A model generated the notes under the pieces. That model did no database searches and had not been told where the DNA came from. It worked only from the letters and a program-made list of their open reading frames with translations. 64,000 nt of DNA from Diphasiastrum complanatum (Eukaryota; Streptophyta; Lycopodiopsida; Lycopodiales; Lycopodiaceae), in the NCBI GenBank assembly GCA_029204225.1, contig CM055102.1:9123456-9187455 (forward strand). Direction: 5' to 3'. Below, one piece after another: positions 44,534-53,631 of this stretch. The position numbers and the translations under genes were made by a program. Each line of letters starts with the position of its first letter. The stretch's first letter is position 1.

Positions 44534-45208
44534 TTAATCTTGTCCTTTAGACCACTTGCTTTTGGTTTTGCCCTTAAATTTGCCCTTTGTGAACATAGCA
44601 TCCTCTTGAAGTGTTGATGTATATCCACCTCTTGCTTGAAGCCTATATTCCTCATTGATCAAGATCTCTTGAAGATCCATCAAACTTGGCAAAGTATTTT
44701 GAATAGCAATACTTTGAACAATGTTAGCATGAGCATCCAACAAGCCATTAAGAATCACTTGAATAAGCTCTCCTTCCTTAATGCTTTCATCTATGCAAGC
44801 TAACTCATCATTCAATGCTTTCATTCTCAAAACAAAAGTACTTGGACTTTCTTCATTCTTTTGCAAACAAGAAAAGATTTGCCTTCTTAGAGTCAACACT
44901 CTAGAAGTAGACTTGGATTCATAAAGCTTCTTCAATGAATTCCAAGCTTCCAAAGATGATGTGCACTTACCAACTTCCTTGAGAAGTTCATTGGTAACAT
45001 TCATCTTTATCATGTGTAGAGCCTTCTTGGCCCTCTTGTCATACCTCAATTGATCTTGTTATGTTGCTGGTCTCTCCTCCAAGCCTACAACAATATCCAA
45101 AACATCATTCATCTCAAGAAGTGACTCCATCCTCACTTTCCATAATGAATAGTTACTTGAGGTAAGCCTATCATTGGCTTCCAACATGACTCCAATTGAG
45201 GTTGCCAT
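44534..45208 (-). pseudogene. Copia-6 gag with two in-frame TAA codons
   Basis: ATG 45206-45208 opens MATSIGVMLEANDRLTSSNY, the typical copia gag N-terminus. A TAA at 45059-45061 interrupts after EERPAT; from ATG 45049 the frame is open for 171 codons (ELLKEVGKCTSSLEAWNSLK, FSCLQKNEESPSTFVLRMKA) to a second TAA at 44534. The pol frame follows in the same frame (GTG GAT GCT). Each stop could come from CAA by a single C-to-T change. Gag would form the particle. Confidence 0.88.
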
Positions 45209-45790
45209 GTAGCAATGACCTGATCTTCTCTTTCAACCTGTTTCAATGCACAAAGCACTCCTTTGAACAACAACAAATGCTTTCAAAAGAAATCACCAAG
45301 ATTTGAAACTATCTCACAAATTCTCTTCTAGCACTTATCCAAGCAAATCAACACATAGAATCATGGAATCTTGATCAATGTATGATCTATCCTCAGTCTA
45401 ATGACTTTTGCCACTTCCTAAGATTGAAACACACTCAAATGAAGTCCATCAACCTCACTTTCTAGAGATCCAATCAAAATTAGGGTTTTTGACAAAATCA
45501 CAAAAAATTGACTATTCCAAATCTACATGCAAATGCTGAAAATTTGATATGCAATCTATAAGCCACCACTTAGGCTGAACCAATGATCCAAAAATCGGCC
45601 AAATCCAGCATGTGAATTCAAAAATCGGAATTGAACAAGTATATTGACCTATTTAGTATTTTGATCTACAAAAGATTCAATCTACAAAAGCAAAAAAATC
45701 TGATTTTGGTGTCTCTAGCATGCTCTAGACTTGATATCTTCACCAAATCATTGATAGATCTGATTTCCTCCTTCATAACCTGAAACACAA
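45209..45790 (-). other. Copia-6 untranslated leader
   Basis: Between PBS and gag; no reading frame or repeat of note was seen. Confidence 0.6.
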
Positions 45791-45802
45791 GCTCTGATAC
45801 CA
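45791..45802 (-). other. Primer-binding site of Copia-6
   Basis: GCTCTGATACCA on the plus strand is the exact complement of the Met-tRNA type PBS and adjoins the 5' LTR at 45803. Confidence 0.95.
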
Positions 45803-46451
45803 TGTGAAAGATTTCAGATCCTTAAGATCCAATCTACTTGAATGATCTTTGGTTAGAAAGAGAAATACACTATCAATTTCACCAATGTAGAAAAATCAGC
45901 ATCTACACACAATTTGAGATGCAAACACTAATAGAACTTGATCAAACCTGAATGAAATGATTATGTACTATTGCTGTCCGTACAAAACCAGCAAGCTACT
46001 ATATTTCACACGTGTGGATCCAAAAATAACAAATATAGATCATTCTACACATAGAATTGCAAGCAATCACCAAGATAGTGCACCAATGGATAGTAGAACC
46101 CAAGAGAACCATGTATAAGCATGAAATGAGATAGAGAAAAGAGAAGATGACTCTCTCCATGAGTTACATCCTTTTATAGCAGGTCCAAACCCTATTTGGC
46201 TACTTGGCTTTCCCACCAAAATGCTAACCCTACCAATTTTGGGTCTAGATTCAATGTACCCAATTTATTCAAATTGAATCTACTCAAACTCGCATTCTAT
46301 CTTTCCCACACTTTCAAAAAGTGTTTATTCAAATGAAATTTAGACTAATGAGCTTTGAAAAGTCAACCTCTAAGTCTAAAACAAGTTTTGGCCTCAATAT
46401 GCCAAATATGGAATATTGCAAAATGTGATGAAACTAGTTAAATCTTTCACA
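45803..46451 (-). repeat. Copia-6 5' LTR (649 bp)
   Basis: Same length as the left LTR and about 97% identical by eye. The TATAAAAG box on the minus strand lies at 46171-46178. Confidence 0.93.
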
Positions 46452-46456
46452 AGAAG

Positions 46457-47716
46457 GACAAGTCCAAGGAAAGGTGTTTCCTTTGTGTAAAGGTGAATGA
46501 GGCTTGGAGTCTCATAAGGACTTGCAAGATTTGTCTTCAAGAGTCCATCACAACACATGTCAAATATTTTGAAATTTTTCATTTTGAAGTACATTGTTTG
46601 GTTCAAGATGCAAAGATAGATGTCACTTTCATGAAAGTAACCTGGATTTATTTTATGTCCTTGGAAAGTATTTTGCTTGGAACTTTAGATAATTTCAAAC
46701 TTATTGTTATGATCCAAGAGATATCAATCAAGAATAAGGAGCATCAATCACAAAATGAAAATAGTTTCATTTATGCTCTCATGTCAACTTATGAAGATCT
46801 ATTTTGCTTTGAAGGGATTTTTGTATCTCAAATATGGCTTAAGGCAATGCTAGTTGAGTGTGATGCCTTAAAAGATAGCAAAATATGTTTTCCTTGTAAG
46901 CTTACATTAGTTATGAAGTCAAGGAAATGGAAATATCTTCATAATGTATGATCTTTTGGTTTCAATAAGATCATGAATGATGTGTTCATTCATAAAGATG
47001 AAAATTGTATGTTTTCAAATCTTAAAGGCAAGTTGTAAACTTCTTATGAGAATAAGTGAAGCATCCAAAGTGGACACTTATATCAATTAGCAAGTAATTA
47101 GCCTTATTGAGATGGAGATACCTTTTGATTTCAATATTGGAAAAATCATGCCAAGTTGTGGTGATTTTTGGACTTATGTTTCTAGCATAAGTAATCTTGA
47201 TAATCATAAGAAGTGCATATTGAATGGTCATACTTGTTGTGATCATTATGAGACATGGAGGTCTCGAATTTCCATCAAGAAGGAACATCATGAAGAGGAT
47301 CTTAAGGAGTCATCTCAAGGTTCAAGTGTGCCAAGGATTGAGGAGGAGAGACCTTCTCAAGTTGTGATTCCAAAAAGAAACTCAAGAAACATGGTTGAAC
47401 CCATGTGGCTCACATTTCAAGGGAAAGAGGAGCATATCTCATGTGAAGGAGCAAGCCTCAAGGTCAATCATCTACATGAAAATTGAAAGGAATCAATTTT
47501 GGAGGTGCTAGGATGGTGCAAAGCTCTCAAGCTCATCAAAGATGTCAACATCAAAGAAGCACTATCATGGATATGGTGATTTCAGATCAACATCAAGCTC
47601 ATTGGATGATCTTCACACATTTTGAACCAGCAAAGACCAATTCAGCCCATGGAGTCAAGTTCAAGATCATCACGTTTTCCATCAAGCTAGATTTACCAAG
47701 CTAGATTTTTGAGGAG
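46457..47716 (+). pseudogene. Copia-5 unknown coding-like region
   Basis: Starts with KDKSKERCFLC, then a 152-codon frame 46493-46951 rich in Phe/Ile/Cys (RTCKICLQESITTHVKYFEI, SLESILLGTLDNFKLIVMIQ). After stops a second frame runs 47112-47486 (FNIGKIMPSCGDFWTYVSSI, KNSRNMVEPMWLTFQ-like) and a third 47483-47704. No protease, integrase or RT motif is present. The phrase TGAAGCATCC(A/C)AAGTGGACA near 47057 also occurs in the foreign segment of Copia-6. A GAGGAG purine run (47711-47716) just before the 3' LTR may be the PPT. Confidence 0.5.
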
Positions 47717-48080
47717 TGTGAAAAATGCAAAAATAGGTTTGGTAGAGGCCAAAAATCTTGTATATAGATGATTACACATGTGTGGAGCCTGTTCCCATGT
47801 GTGAAAATAATGTACTTGTCATGTACCATAATCATATAGGTTGTACATATGATTTAATTCAAGTTCTAGTGGCTAAAAAGGCCAAAAACTAGTTTTCTAG
47901 ACATATGACACATGGCATCAATCTATTGATTGCATGAGCCACATCCTTTGGTTAGGTGTCATATCACATGTGTAGAGGAAATCTCACATGTGTGGAATAA
48001 GCTGAAGTAGGCAAATTTTGACTTCTAGAAGATTTCCAAGTAGATCTCCATATAGAAGGAAAATGGACCAAAAGTGCTCA
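47717..48080 (+). repeat. Copia-5 3' LTR, truncated (364 bp of about 830)
   Basis: Matches the start of the 5' LTR up to AAAAGTGCTCA and stops there, about 110 bp short of the TATA box. Gypsy-7 sequence follows at once in the reading frame expected from the left flank; no target duplication is visible. Confidence 0.85.
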
Positions 48081-48706
48081 ATCAATGGTAGCTAGATTGT
48101 GACTCCAGTTTATGATATCAGTAGATTTAACATAATGACCTTTTTTGTGGCTGGTCTGGTATGGCTCAAATAACGAGTTGGTAGTTGAGAATCCTTTGTC
48201 ATGAATGCATGCAGGTTTGAGTTTACCCGTTGAATCAATGGTGACAGAACTGTCACAATTTTCAAAAGTGACTTGGCCTTTGCTCCAGTCATGAATGACT
48301 CATGCATTGGTGAGCCACGGACGACCAAGTAGTAATTCATAAGAATAGGCATTATTGGGAATATCAAGTACTACGAGATCGACAGAAAACTTGAGACCTC
48401 CTAGTTTGATCAGCACGTGTGGGAGGAAACCGGTAGATCGGACTACACTTTGATCAGCCGTCCGAAGCTGACAAGTGGGTTTGGCTAGCTTGTCTCTCAG
48501 ATTCCATTCTATCATGAGGGATGTGGAAATGATATTGACACCGGAGCCACCATCGAGTACTGCTAAAACTTCACGGGATTGATGATGGGTAGCTGGGATT
48601 TTGATGTTGCCTCGTTCACTGAGTGGATTGGTTAGATGTAAGGGCATTTTAGGCAACTCGTCAGTAGTTCTTAACATTATGCAAATCCAATTGGCCAATG
48701 CCAATT
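48081..48706 (-). pseudogene. Gypsy-7 aspartic protease and start of linker
   Basis: LPKMPLHLTNPLSERGNIKI leads to the active-site region VLAVLDGGSGVNIISTSL (D-G-G in place of D-[ST]-G, as in Gypsy-4), then flap strands and SYELLLGRPWLTNA followed by a stop at about 48300. The linker after it (HYVKSTDIINWSHNLATID) stops at the Copia-5 insertion and resumes at 37777. Confidence 0.85.
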
Positions 48707-49051
48707 ACATATACAATGGATTCCAATAGGGTCTTAGATGTAGGAACATCAACTTAACATAGTCTTAGTTCATATTCAGTGATCTTAATTCCATATCTAG
48801 CTTAACAAAAGCATAGAAATCTCTTCATTAGTCTCAATCTTTCCGACATGCAATCATGTTGGATCTTAGATTCTTGTCATGCAATCCAAATGGATCTTAG
48901 ACTCTTGACATGCAATCATAGGGCTTCATAGATTCTTTACATGCAATCATATGGGTTCATAGATTCTTGACATGCAACAGTCATGAAGTGACATGCATGG
49001 TCATTCGGCAATGCATGATGTGACATGCAAACTTCAAATCTGACATGCAAG
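48707..49051. repeat. Degenerate repeat array with CATGCA motifs, inserted between Gypsy-7 gag and protease
   Basis: From about 48846 to 49045 the phrase GACATGCAA recurs about eight times at spacings of roughly 20-32 bases, often followed by TCATAGATTCTT. CATGCA is the core of the plant RY element. The flanking gypsy frame is interrupted here (LEGTTA on one side, RTTDELPKM on the other). The 48707-48845 part has no recognisable feature. Confidence 0.75.
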
Positions 49052-50646
49052 CTGTAGTACCTTCAAGGGTTTTGCTTTCAAAGGGCTTGTGAGGTACTTT
49101 ATGGGAAGTGGAAGATTGTTGGTCGGCATTGCGGATTTGTTGGCGATACTGATGATGCAGTCGAATTTCTTCAGATGGGTGAGGGTATACTATCGGGGTT
49201 GAATCTTCACTTGGAGGAACAGCCCGCAGTTGAGTTTTGATGGGTGCAAGTGTAGGGGCTTGGCATTGGGTTTGTGTCCAAGTCAAGACCCAAGCAGGTG
49301 TGTTTCGATGGGTAAGGTTTCTACTTGCATTGAACAGACATGAGTAGCTGGCTTAGATCGGGATGGGTTGTCCTTTACGTGATATTCAATACCACAGTTT
49401 TCACAAGCTGGAGGAAAGCGGAGTTTATCTGGGCAACAAATACTAGGATGTTTACCTGCACAAATAAAACATCCTTTTATTGCGGGTAGTTGATGTGCGG
49501 CAAAGACAACTTAGTTTGGATTGTAAGCTTGGGCATTGGGATCCACTGTTTGTTTAGAATCATAGGTATAATAAACAACCGTTTCAGTAGAGTATTGCGA
49601 TTGAGTATTGTCTTTCACATAGTAGGTGTCCAGATCGATGGTATTCGGATCAAGATAATGGACAGCGTTTTGTGGGACAGCGTGGCTAACGACAAACTGT
49701 TGACGTGGGGATGGGTATTGGTTTGGTGTAGTTGGTCGTGTTTGGTAAACCCCTGGTCGTGGCACAAGCTGTTGTGGAGGGTAAGGGCGATAAGCTCGAT
49801 AGATGGTGGGTCTAGTGGCTGTTGGGAAATGGTTTCGCAGTTGAGGGCATTCATTAGTAGTGTGATGCTATGAGCAGATTGGACACCAAACATATTCCTT
49901 GCCGAAAAGGATTTCTTAGCAATTTGTTTCATGGCGGTTTGGAAATCGGCAGTGAGTTTATCCATATGAGATTGTTGAGATTTTTGCCAAGTTTCCATTT
50001 GATGTAGAAGTTCAAAAGATTGAGCAATATTGTCAGACTTCGGGTGATTAGGATAGTCCGGATTCTTAGATTTCTTTTCACGATGGTCAAAGTCATCGTC
50101 GGAACCTTTGTCTTCCTCACGGATAGCATCAGTCATCACATCTTTAAGTTGATCATAAAGGTCAACTGGTTTGAGTTCATAGTGGATGTTTTTTGGCAAT
50201 ACAACTAAGAACAGTTTTATGGCCATAAGTTTGGTGATATTTTTATCAACACATTCTACTTTGAGACGTTTAAAACACTCAATGTAGTTTCGAACAAACT
50301 CTTCACGACGCATCTTGATATGGGTAATTTGAATGAACGGGCTCTGAGTCAGTTTGGATGGTCTGAAATGCTTGATGAGAGCATCCTTGAGGGTGGTCCA
50401 AGAAGCAAGATTAGGAGCTTCGAGATTCAAGTACCACTCCTTGGCAGTTCCATAGAGTACCATAGGAAATAGGCGAAGCTTTTCAGTTTCAGAGGTATCT
50501 CCATAAAAATGGCATGCATTATCAAAGTCTTGGAGAAATCGGACTGGGTCAGATTCTCCATCGTACTTTGGTGCATCGATACGTGGAATTCTTCATTCTA
50601 GCCGTGGAGGAGCCAGATTAAAAGATTCAGCACAGTCACGAGACAT
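49052..50646 (-). pseudogene. Gypsy-7 gag
   Basis: Begins MSRDCAESFNLAPPRLE at 50646; a stop lies near 50600, then IDAPKYDGESDPVRFLQDFD and, from 50463, the 282-codon frame MVLYGTAKEWYLNLEAPNLA with IKMRREEFVRNYIECFKRL: the retrotransposon gag core. An acidic tail (EEDKGSDDDFDHREKK) and a Gln-rich helix follow. Two zinc knuckles lie near 49480-49380: CFICAGKHPSICC is plausible, while CENCGIEYHVKDN has lost its last Cys. It ends in KTLEGTTA at the CATGCA array. Confidence 0.87.
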
Positions 50647-50700
50647 GATGCAGAATACAGATGAGCAGGTTAGTACTGTAGATGCAGAATACAGATGAGC
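50647..50700 (+). repeat. 20-bp perfect direct repeat at the gypsy-copia junction
   Basis: GATGCAGAATACAGATGAGC occurs at 50647-50666 and 50681-50700, straddling the point where Gypsy-7 upstream sequence meets Copia-7. Confidence 0.9.
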
Positions 50701-51357
50701 TCTTGGTCATTTTTATTACATTTTAGGAATAGAAGTGATTAGATATTCTCGATCTACTTTCATTTGTCAAGAGAAATATGCTAATTCTATTCTAGAAAGA
50801 TTTCATATGGTAGATGCAAAGTCTTGTGATACACCTATGGAGTCAAATGTATAGCTAACTATAATAGATAATGAAAGATACTTCAAGGACATTACTTTCT
50901 ATAGAAAGCTAGTTGGTTCACTCATCTATCTAACCATCACAAGACCAGATCTAAGCTATTGTGTTGGTAGATTGAGGCAATTCATGCAAGATCCTAGTGA
51001 AGAACATTGGAAGCTAGGGACACAAGTTTTGAGATACATCATTGGAACTCGAGATTTTGGCATATTGTATGAGGGATCATCACCTAACTTGTTCGGATTT
51101 TCAGATTCGGACTTTGATGGAGATAAAATGGATAGGAAATCCATAAATGCTCATGGTATTTTCATAGGTGATGGAGCTATATCACGGATTTCGAAGAAAC
51201 AAGCCACTATCTCATTGTCATCTAGTGAGGCCGAGTACAAAGTACTTACACATTGCACAAAGGAGATGATATGGATCAAGAGGATGATCAAGGATCCTCA
51301 CTTGCTGGATTTTTCAGAGAGCCCAATCATCTTTTGTTACAACCTATCAACCCAAAT
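50701..51357 (+). pseudogene. Copia-7 RT C-terminus and RNase H fragment
   Basis: Opens at LGHFYYILGIEVIR, the strand after the RT catalytic box, and continues with FICQEKYANSILERF, CDTPMESNV and a stop, then FYRKLVGSLIYLTITRPDLS, HWKLGTQVLRYIIGTRDFGI and the RNase H motifs KQATISLSSSEAEYKVL and SESPIIFCYNLSTQ, where it ends. Outside RT it closely resembles Copia-4 and Copia-6. It shows that a relative with a genuine RT existed. Confidence 0.9.
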
Positions 51358-51945
51358 GTGGAAAAGTGCAGTACATGAGTTATAGAATATTCAATTTGAA
51401 TGTGGAGACAATTGAATCGTACCACACATGTGGGAGTAGAATCTTCATGTGGACCAATGATTTTTTGATTGCTCTTGATTGATGTGTGTAGAATTGCCAA
51501 TCTAGATCAATTTTTGAGACATTGTTTTTTGCATTGGTAGATTAAACAATCAATCAATCACTCTTGTGAGCCATTAGGTTTGTGGATGTTGTTACCCATA
51601 CCAATAGTTTCAAACATCACACTTCAACCAACTTCATATTTCGTCCTAATTTTTGATGTGCTAGACAACTTGAGTTAGATTTAAAGTAGAACTATTGTGC
51701 TACTGTATTGTGGGTCCTATCAGTGGATAAGGACCGGTTGGCCTCGCCACGAGGCGAGTCGACGGAACATGCATCCCGTCAATGACAACTTGGGTCATGC
51801 ATGGGTTGTCATAGTGAAGAACTATATGAACATTGTATTTTGGTTTTGAGAAAAATAGTTGCTACGTGAGCTTGGTGTGGAGAGTGCTTTCTGTTTGTGT
51901 TACCATGTAGCATGATCTGTAATCCTGTTTGAAGCAAATCTAAGT
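51358..51945 (+). repeat. Copia-8 5' LTR (boundaries approximate)
   Basis: A possible start TGTGGAAAAG lies at 51358, right after Copia-7; the end is set by the PBS at 51946 but lacks a clear CA. It contains a short hairpin CTCGCCACGAGGCGAG near 51743-51758 and a weak TATA-like ACTATATGAAC near 51820. No 3' copy was found. Confidence 0.55.
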
Positions 51946-51957
51946 TGGTATCAGAGC
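51946..51957 (+). other. Primer-binding site of Copia-8
   Basis: A perfect TGGTATCAGAGC. Confidence 0.9.
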
Positions 51958-52868
51958 CATACATGGAGTTTACACAATACAGTGTCGCCATTGAAGAGAG
52001 CTTTGGGAGAAGAGAAGTCTTTTGAGAGTTCGGAGTTTACGACGGGTTGAAAGCGAAAAGTAAAGCACTAGTGCACAGTTTCTAGCATACAGAGGCTTGC
52101 CAAGCTTGAAACTATGAGGGGATTCAGAGACAAGACTTGTCGATTGAATCTAAAAATCAGTAAAACGGAATTCTGAAATTTCATAAAGAGGCTGCTTTGT
52201 GTTTACAAATGGTATGCATCCAAATGGACACCGGTTTAAAAACGGTTTGAAACAAGAGATTGCTTGTTGTAGGCGACCTCAGAGGTGTAGGATTGGCCAG
52301 CCAGAGCGCTGTAAACAGTCAGTTAAGATCAACACTTGCAAGGAAAACCCTAGCCTAGGGTTTGGAAGCACAAAAGCTTGGATCTTGAGTTGTAGGAGAC
52401 CAATTCTGAAGTTGTAAAAGCATGATGGTGCGCGTCCTAGTGCTAGTATGAAAATCCCTAGAGGTCGTTGGTAGCCATGGAGTAGGGAGAGATCAAAAAC
52501 ACAAAAAGTCCCTATTTTCTAGGCCTTTATCCGTTTTGACCCAAACGAAGGGCTACAGACTCCAAACAAAGGGCACCTGGAATGTAGCAAGTATGGTACC
52601 ACAAAACAGAGTGATTGTAGCACAGAAAGCGCTCAGTGGACATCAAATTTCTTTTGTCCCTTTTAGGGAGTGAGTAGTCAGGAGTGTGAGGTAAAAAGCA
52701 TTTCACATTTGGAGAGTGACTTGGCTTGCAAAACGCCACCTAAGCGACGGGACGTCCTTGTGTGAAATTTTAGCAGGTCATCAAAATAAGCTACTGACAT
52801 CGCCATAGTGCTCAGAACACTTTCTTTAGCCTACGGTTGCAGTTTTAGACAGTTTTGGGAGGGCGAAT
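51958..52868 (+). other. Copia-8 untranslated leader
   Basis: About 0.9 kb between PBS and the gag ATG; no coding or repeat feature was recognised. Confidence 0.6.
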
Positions 52869-53631
52869 ATGGGAGAGTCCATTTTGAGTGAAAATAGCAA
52901 ATTGGACGGTATTTCCAACTATGCAGTGTGGAAATTCAAAATGAAAAACATACTGATAGAGAAGGAACTATGGGATGTAGTCACATGTGATGAGAGAAGA
53001 CCGCCAAATGAAGCGGACATTAAAGTGTTCGACATGAAGGCGAGGAGAGCTTTAACCTTCATCAACTTGTCAGTGAAAGACCACATCATTACCCACGTAA
53101 GTGGTGCCATTACACCTAGACATGCATGGGATGTGCTAAAGAGTAGTTTGAGATGTCAAATCCATCAAGGATTATGTTTCTGAAGTCAAAACAGAATAGT
53201 GTCCGAATGGAACAAAGAGAGCACAGTCAGACTTATATGACCAGAATCAAGACAATGAGGGATGAATTGCATTCTATTGGTGAGCGCATACGTGATGTTG
53301 AGCTGGTGCACAATGCATTGTGTAACATTGTAGAACCTTATCATATGTTTGTGAGTGGGGTATTATCAAGAGAAAGATTGCCAACCTTTGATAAGCTCAC
53401 AAGAATCTTGATGCAGGAGGAGCAACAACGAGAAATGGTGAAAGCTAGACGTCGAAATACTGATGATCAAGCACTTGTGACATGCCAAAAACAAGGCAAG
53501 GGCAAGGGCAAGAAGAAGTCTAAGTAGCCAAGACTCGGGAGGATGAGGGATCATCTAGCAAGATCAAGAAGAAGGGCAAATGCTTCCATTGCGGCAAAAA
53601 GGTCCATTGGAAGAGCGAACGTCAGAAATTC
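52869..53631 (+). pseudogene. Copia-8 gag, frameshifted
   Basis: ATG 52869: KLDGISNYAVWKFKMKNILI is the copia gag opening. The frame breaks near 53155 (after HAWDVLKSS) and continues at 53153-53527 with HSQTYMTRIKTMRDELHSIG and ERLPTFDKLTRILMQEEQQ and a basic tail (KQGKGKGKKKSK). After a stop the zinc knuckle CFHCGKKVHWKSER (53580-53621) has Arg in place of its last Cys. The product would be the nucleocapsid precursor. Confidence 0.88.

Larger units (their letters stand above)
40433..46451 (-). mobile_element. Copia-6: 6.0 kb copia element lacking RT, inserted in Copia-5
   Basis: Two LTRs of 649 bp each, PBS, gag, protease, integrase, a foreign segment in place of RT, RNase H and a PPT, flanked by the 5-bp duplication AGAAG (40428-40432 and 46452-46456). 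By eye the LTRs differ at about 20 positions (near 3%), mostly transitions, so this is the youngest dated insertion in the window. It has the structure of a retrotransposed copy but cannot be autonomous without RT. Confidence 0.93.
37778..48080 (+). mobile_element. Copia-5: LTR element without recognisable pol, inserted in Gypsy-7
   Basis: A plus-strand element with a 5' LTR (37778-38607), PBS, a leader of about 1.6 kb without ORFs, a gag-type zinc knuckle at 40295-40340, an unknown region at 46457-47716 and a 3' LTR piece (47717-48080). Copia-6 is nested inside it. No protease, integrase, RT or RNase H could be found, so it would need pol in trans. This resembles large non-autonomous LTR elements (LARD type); the assignment to copia rests on the Met-tRNA PBS and TGTG/CA ends. 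Confidence 0.75.

Noticed and set aside
48846-49045. CRISPR-like array
   Set aside because: Repeats are short, unevenly spaced and degenerate, spacers are similar to each other, and the context is a plant retroelement.
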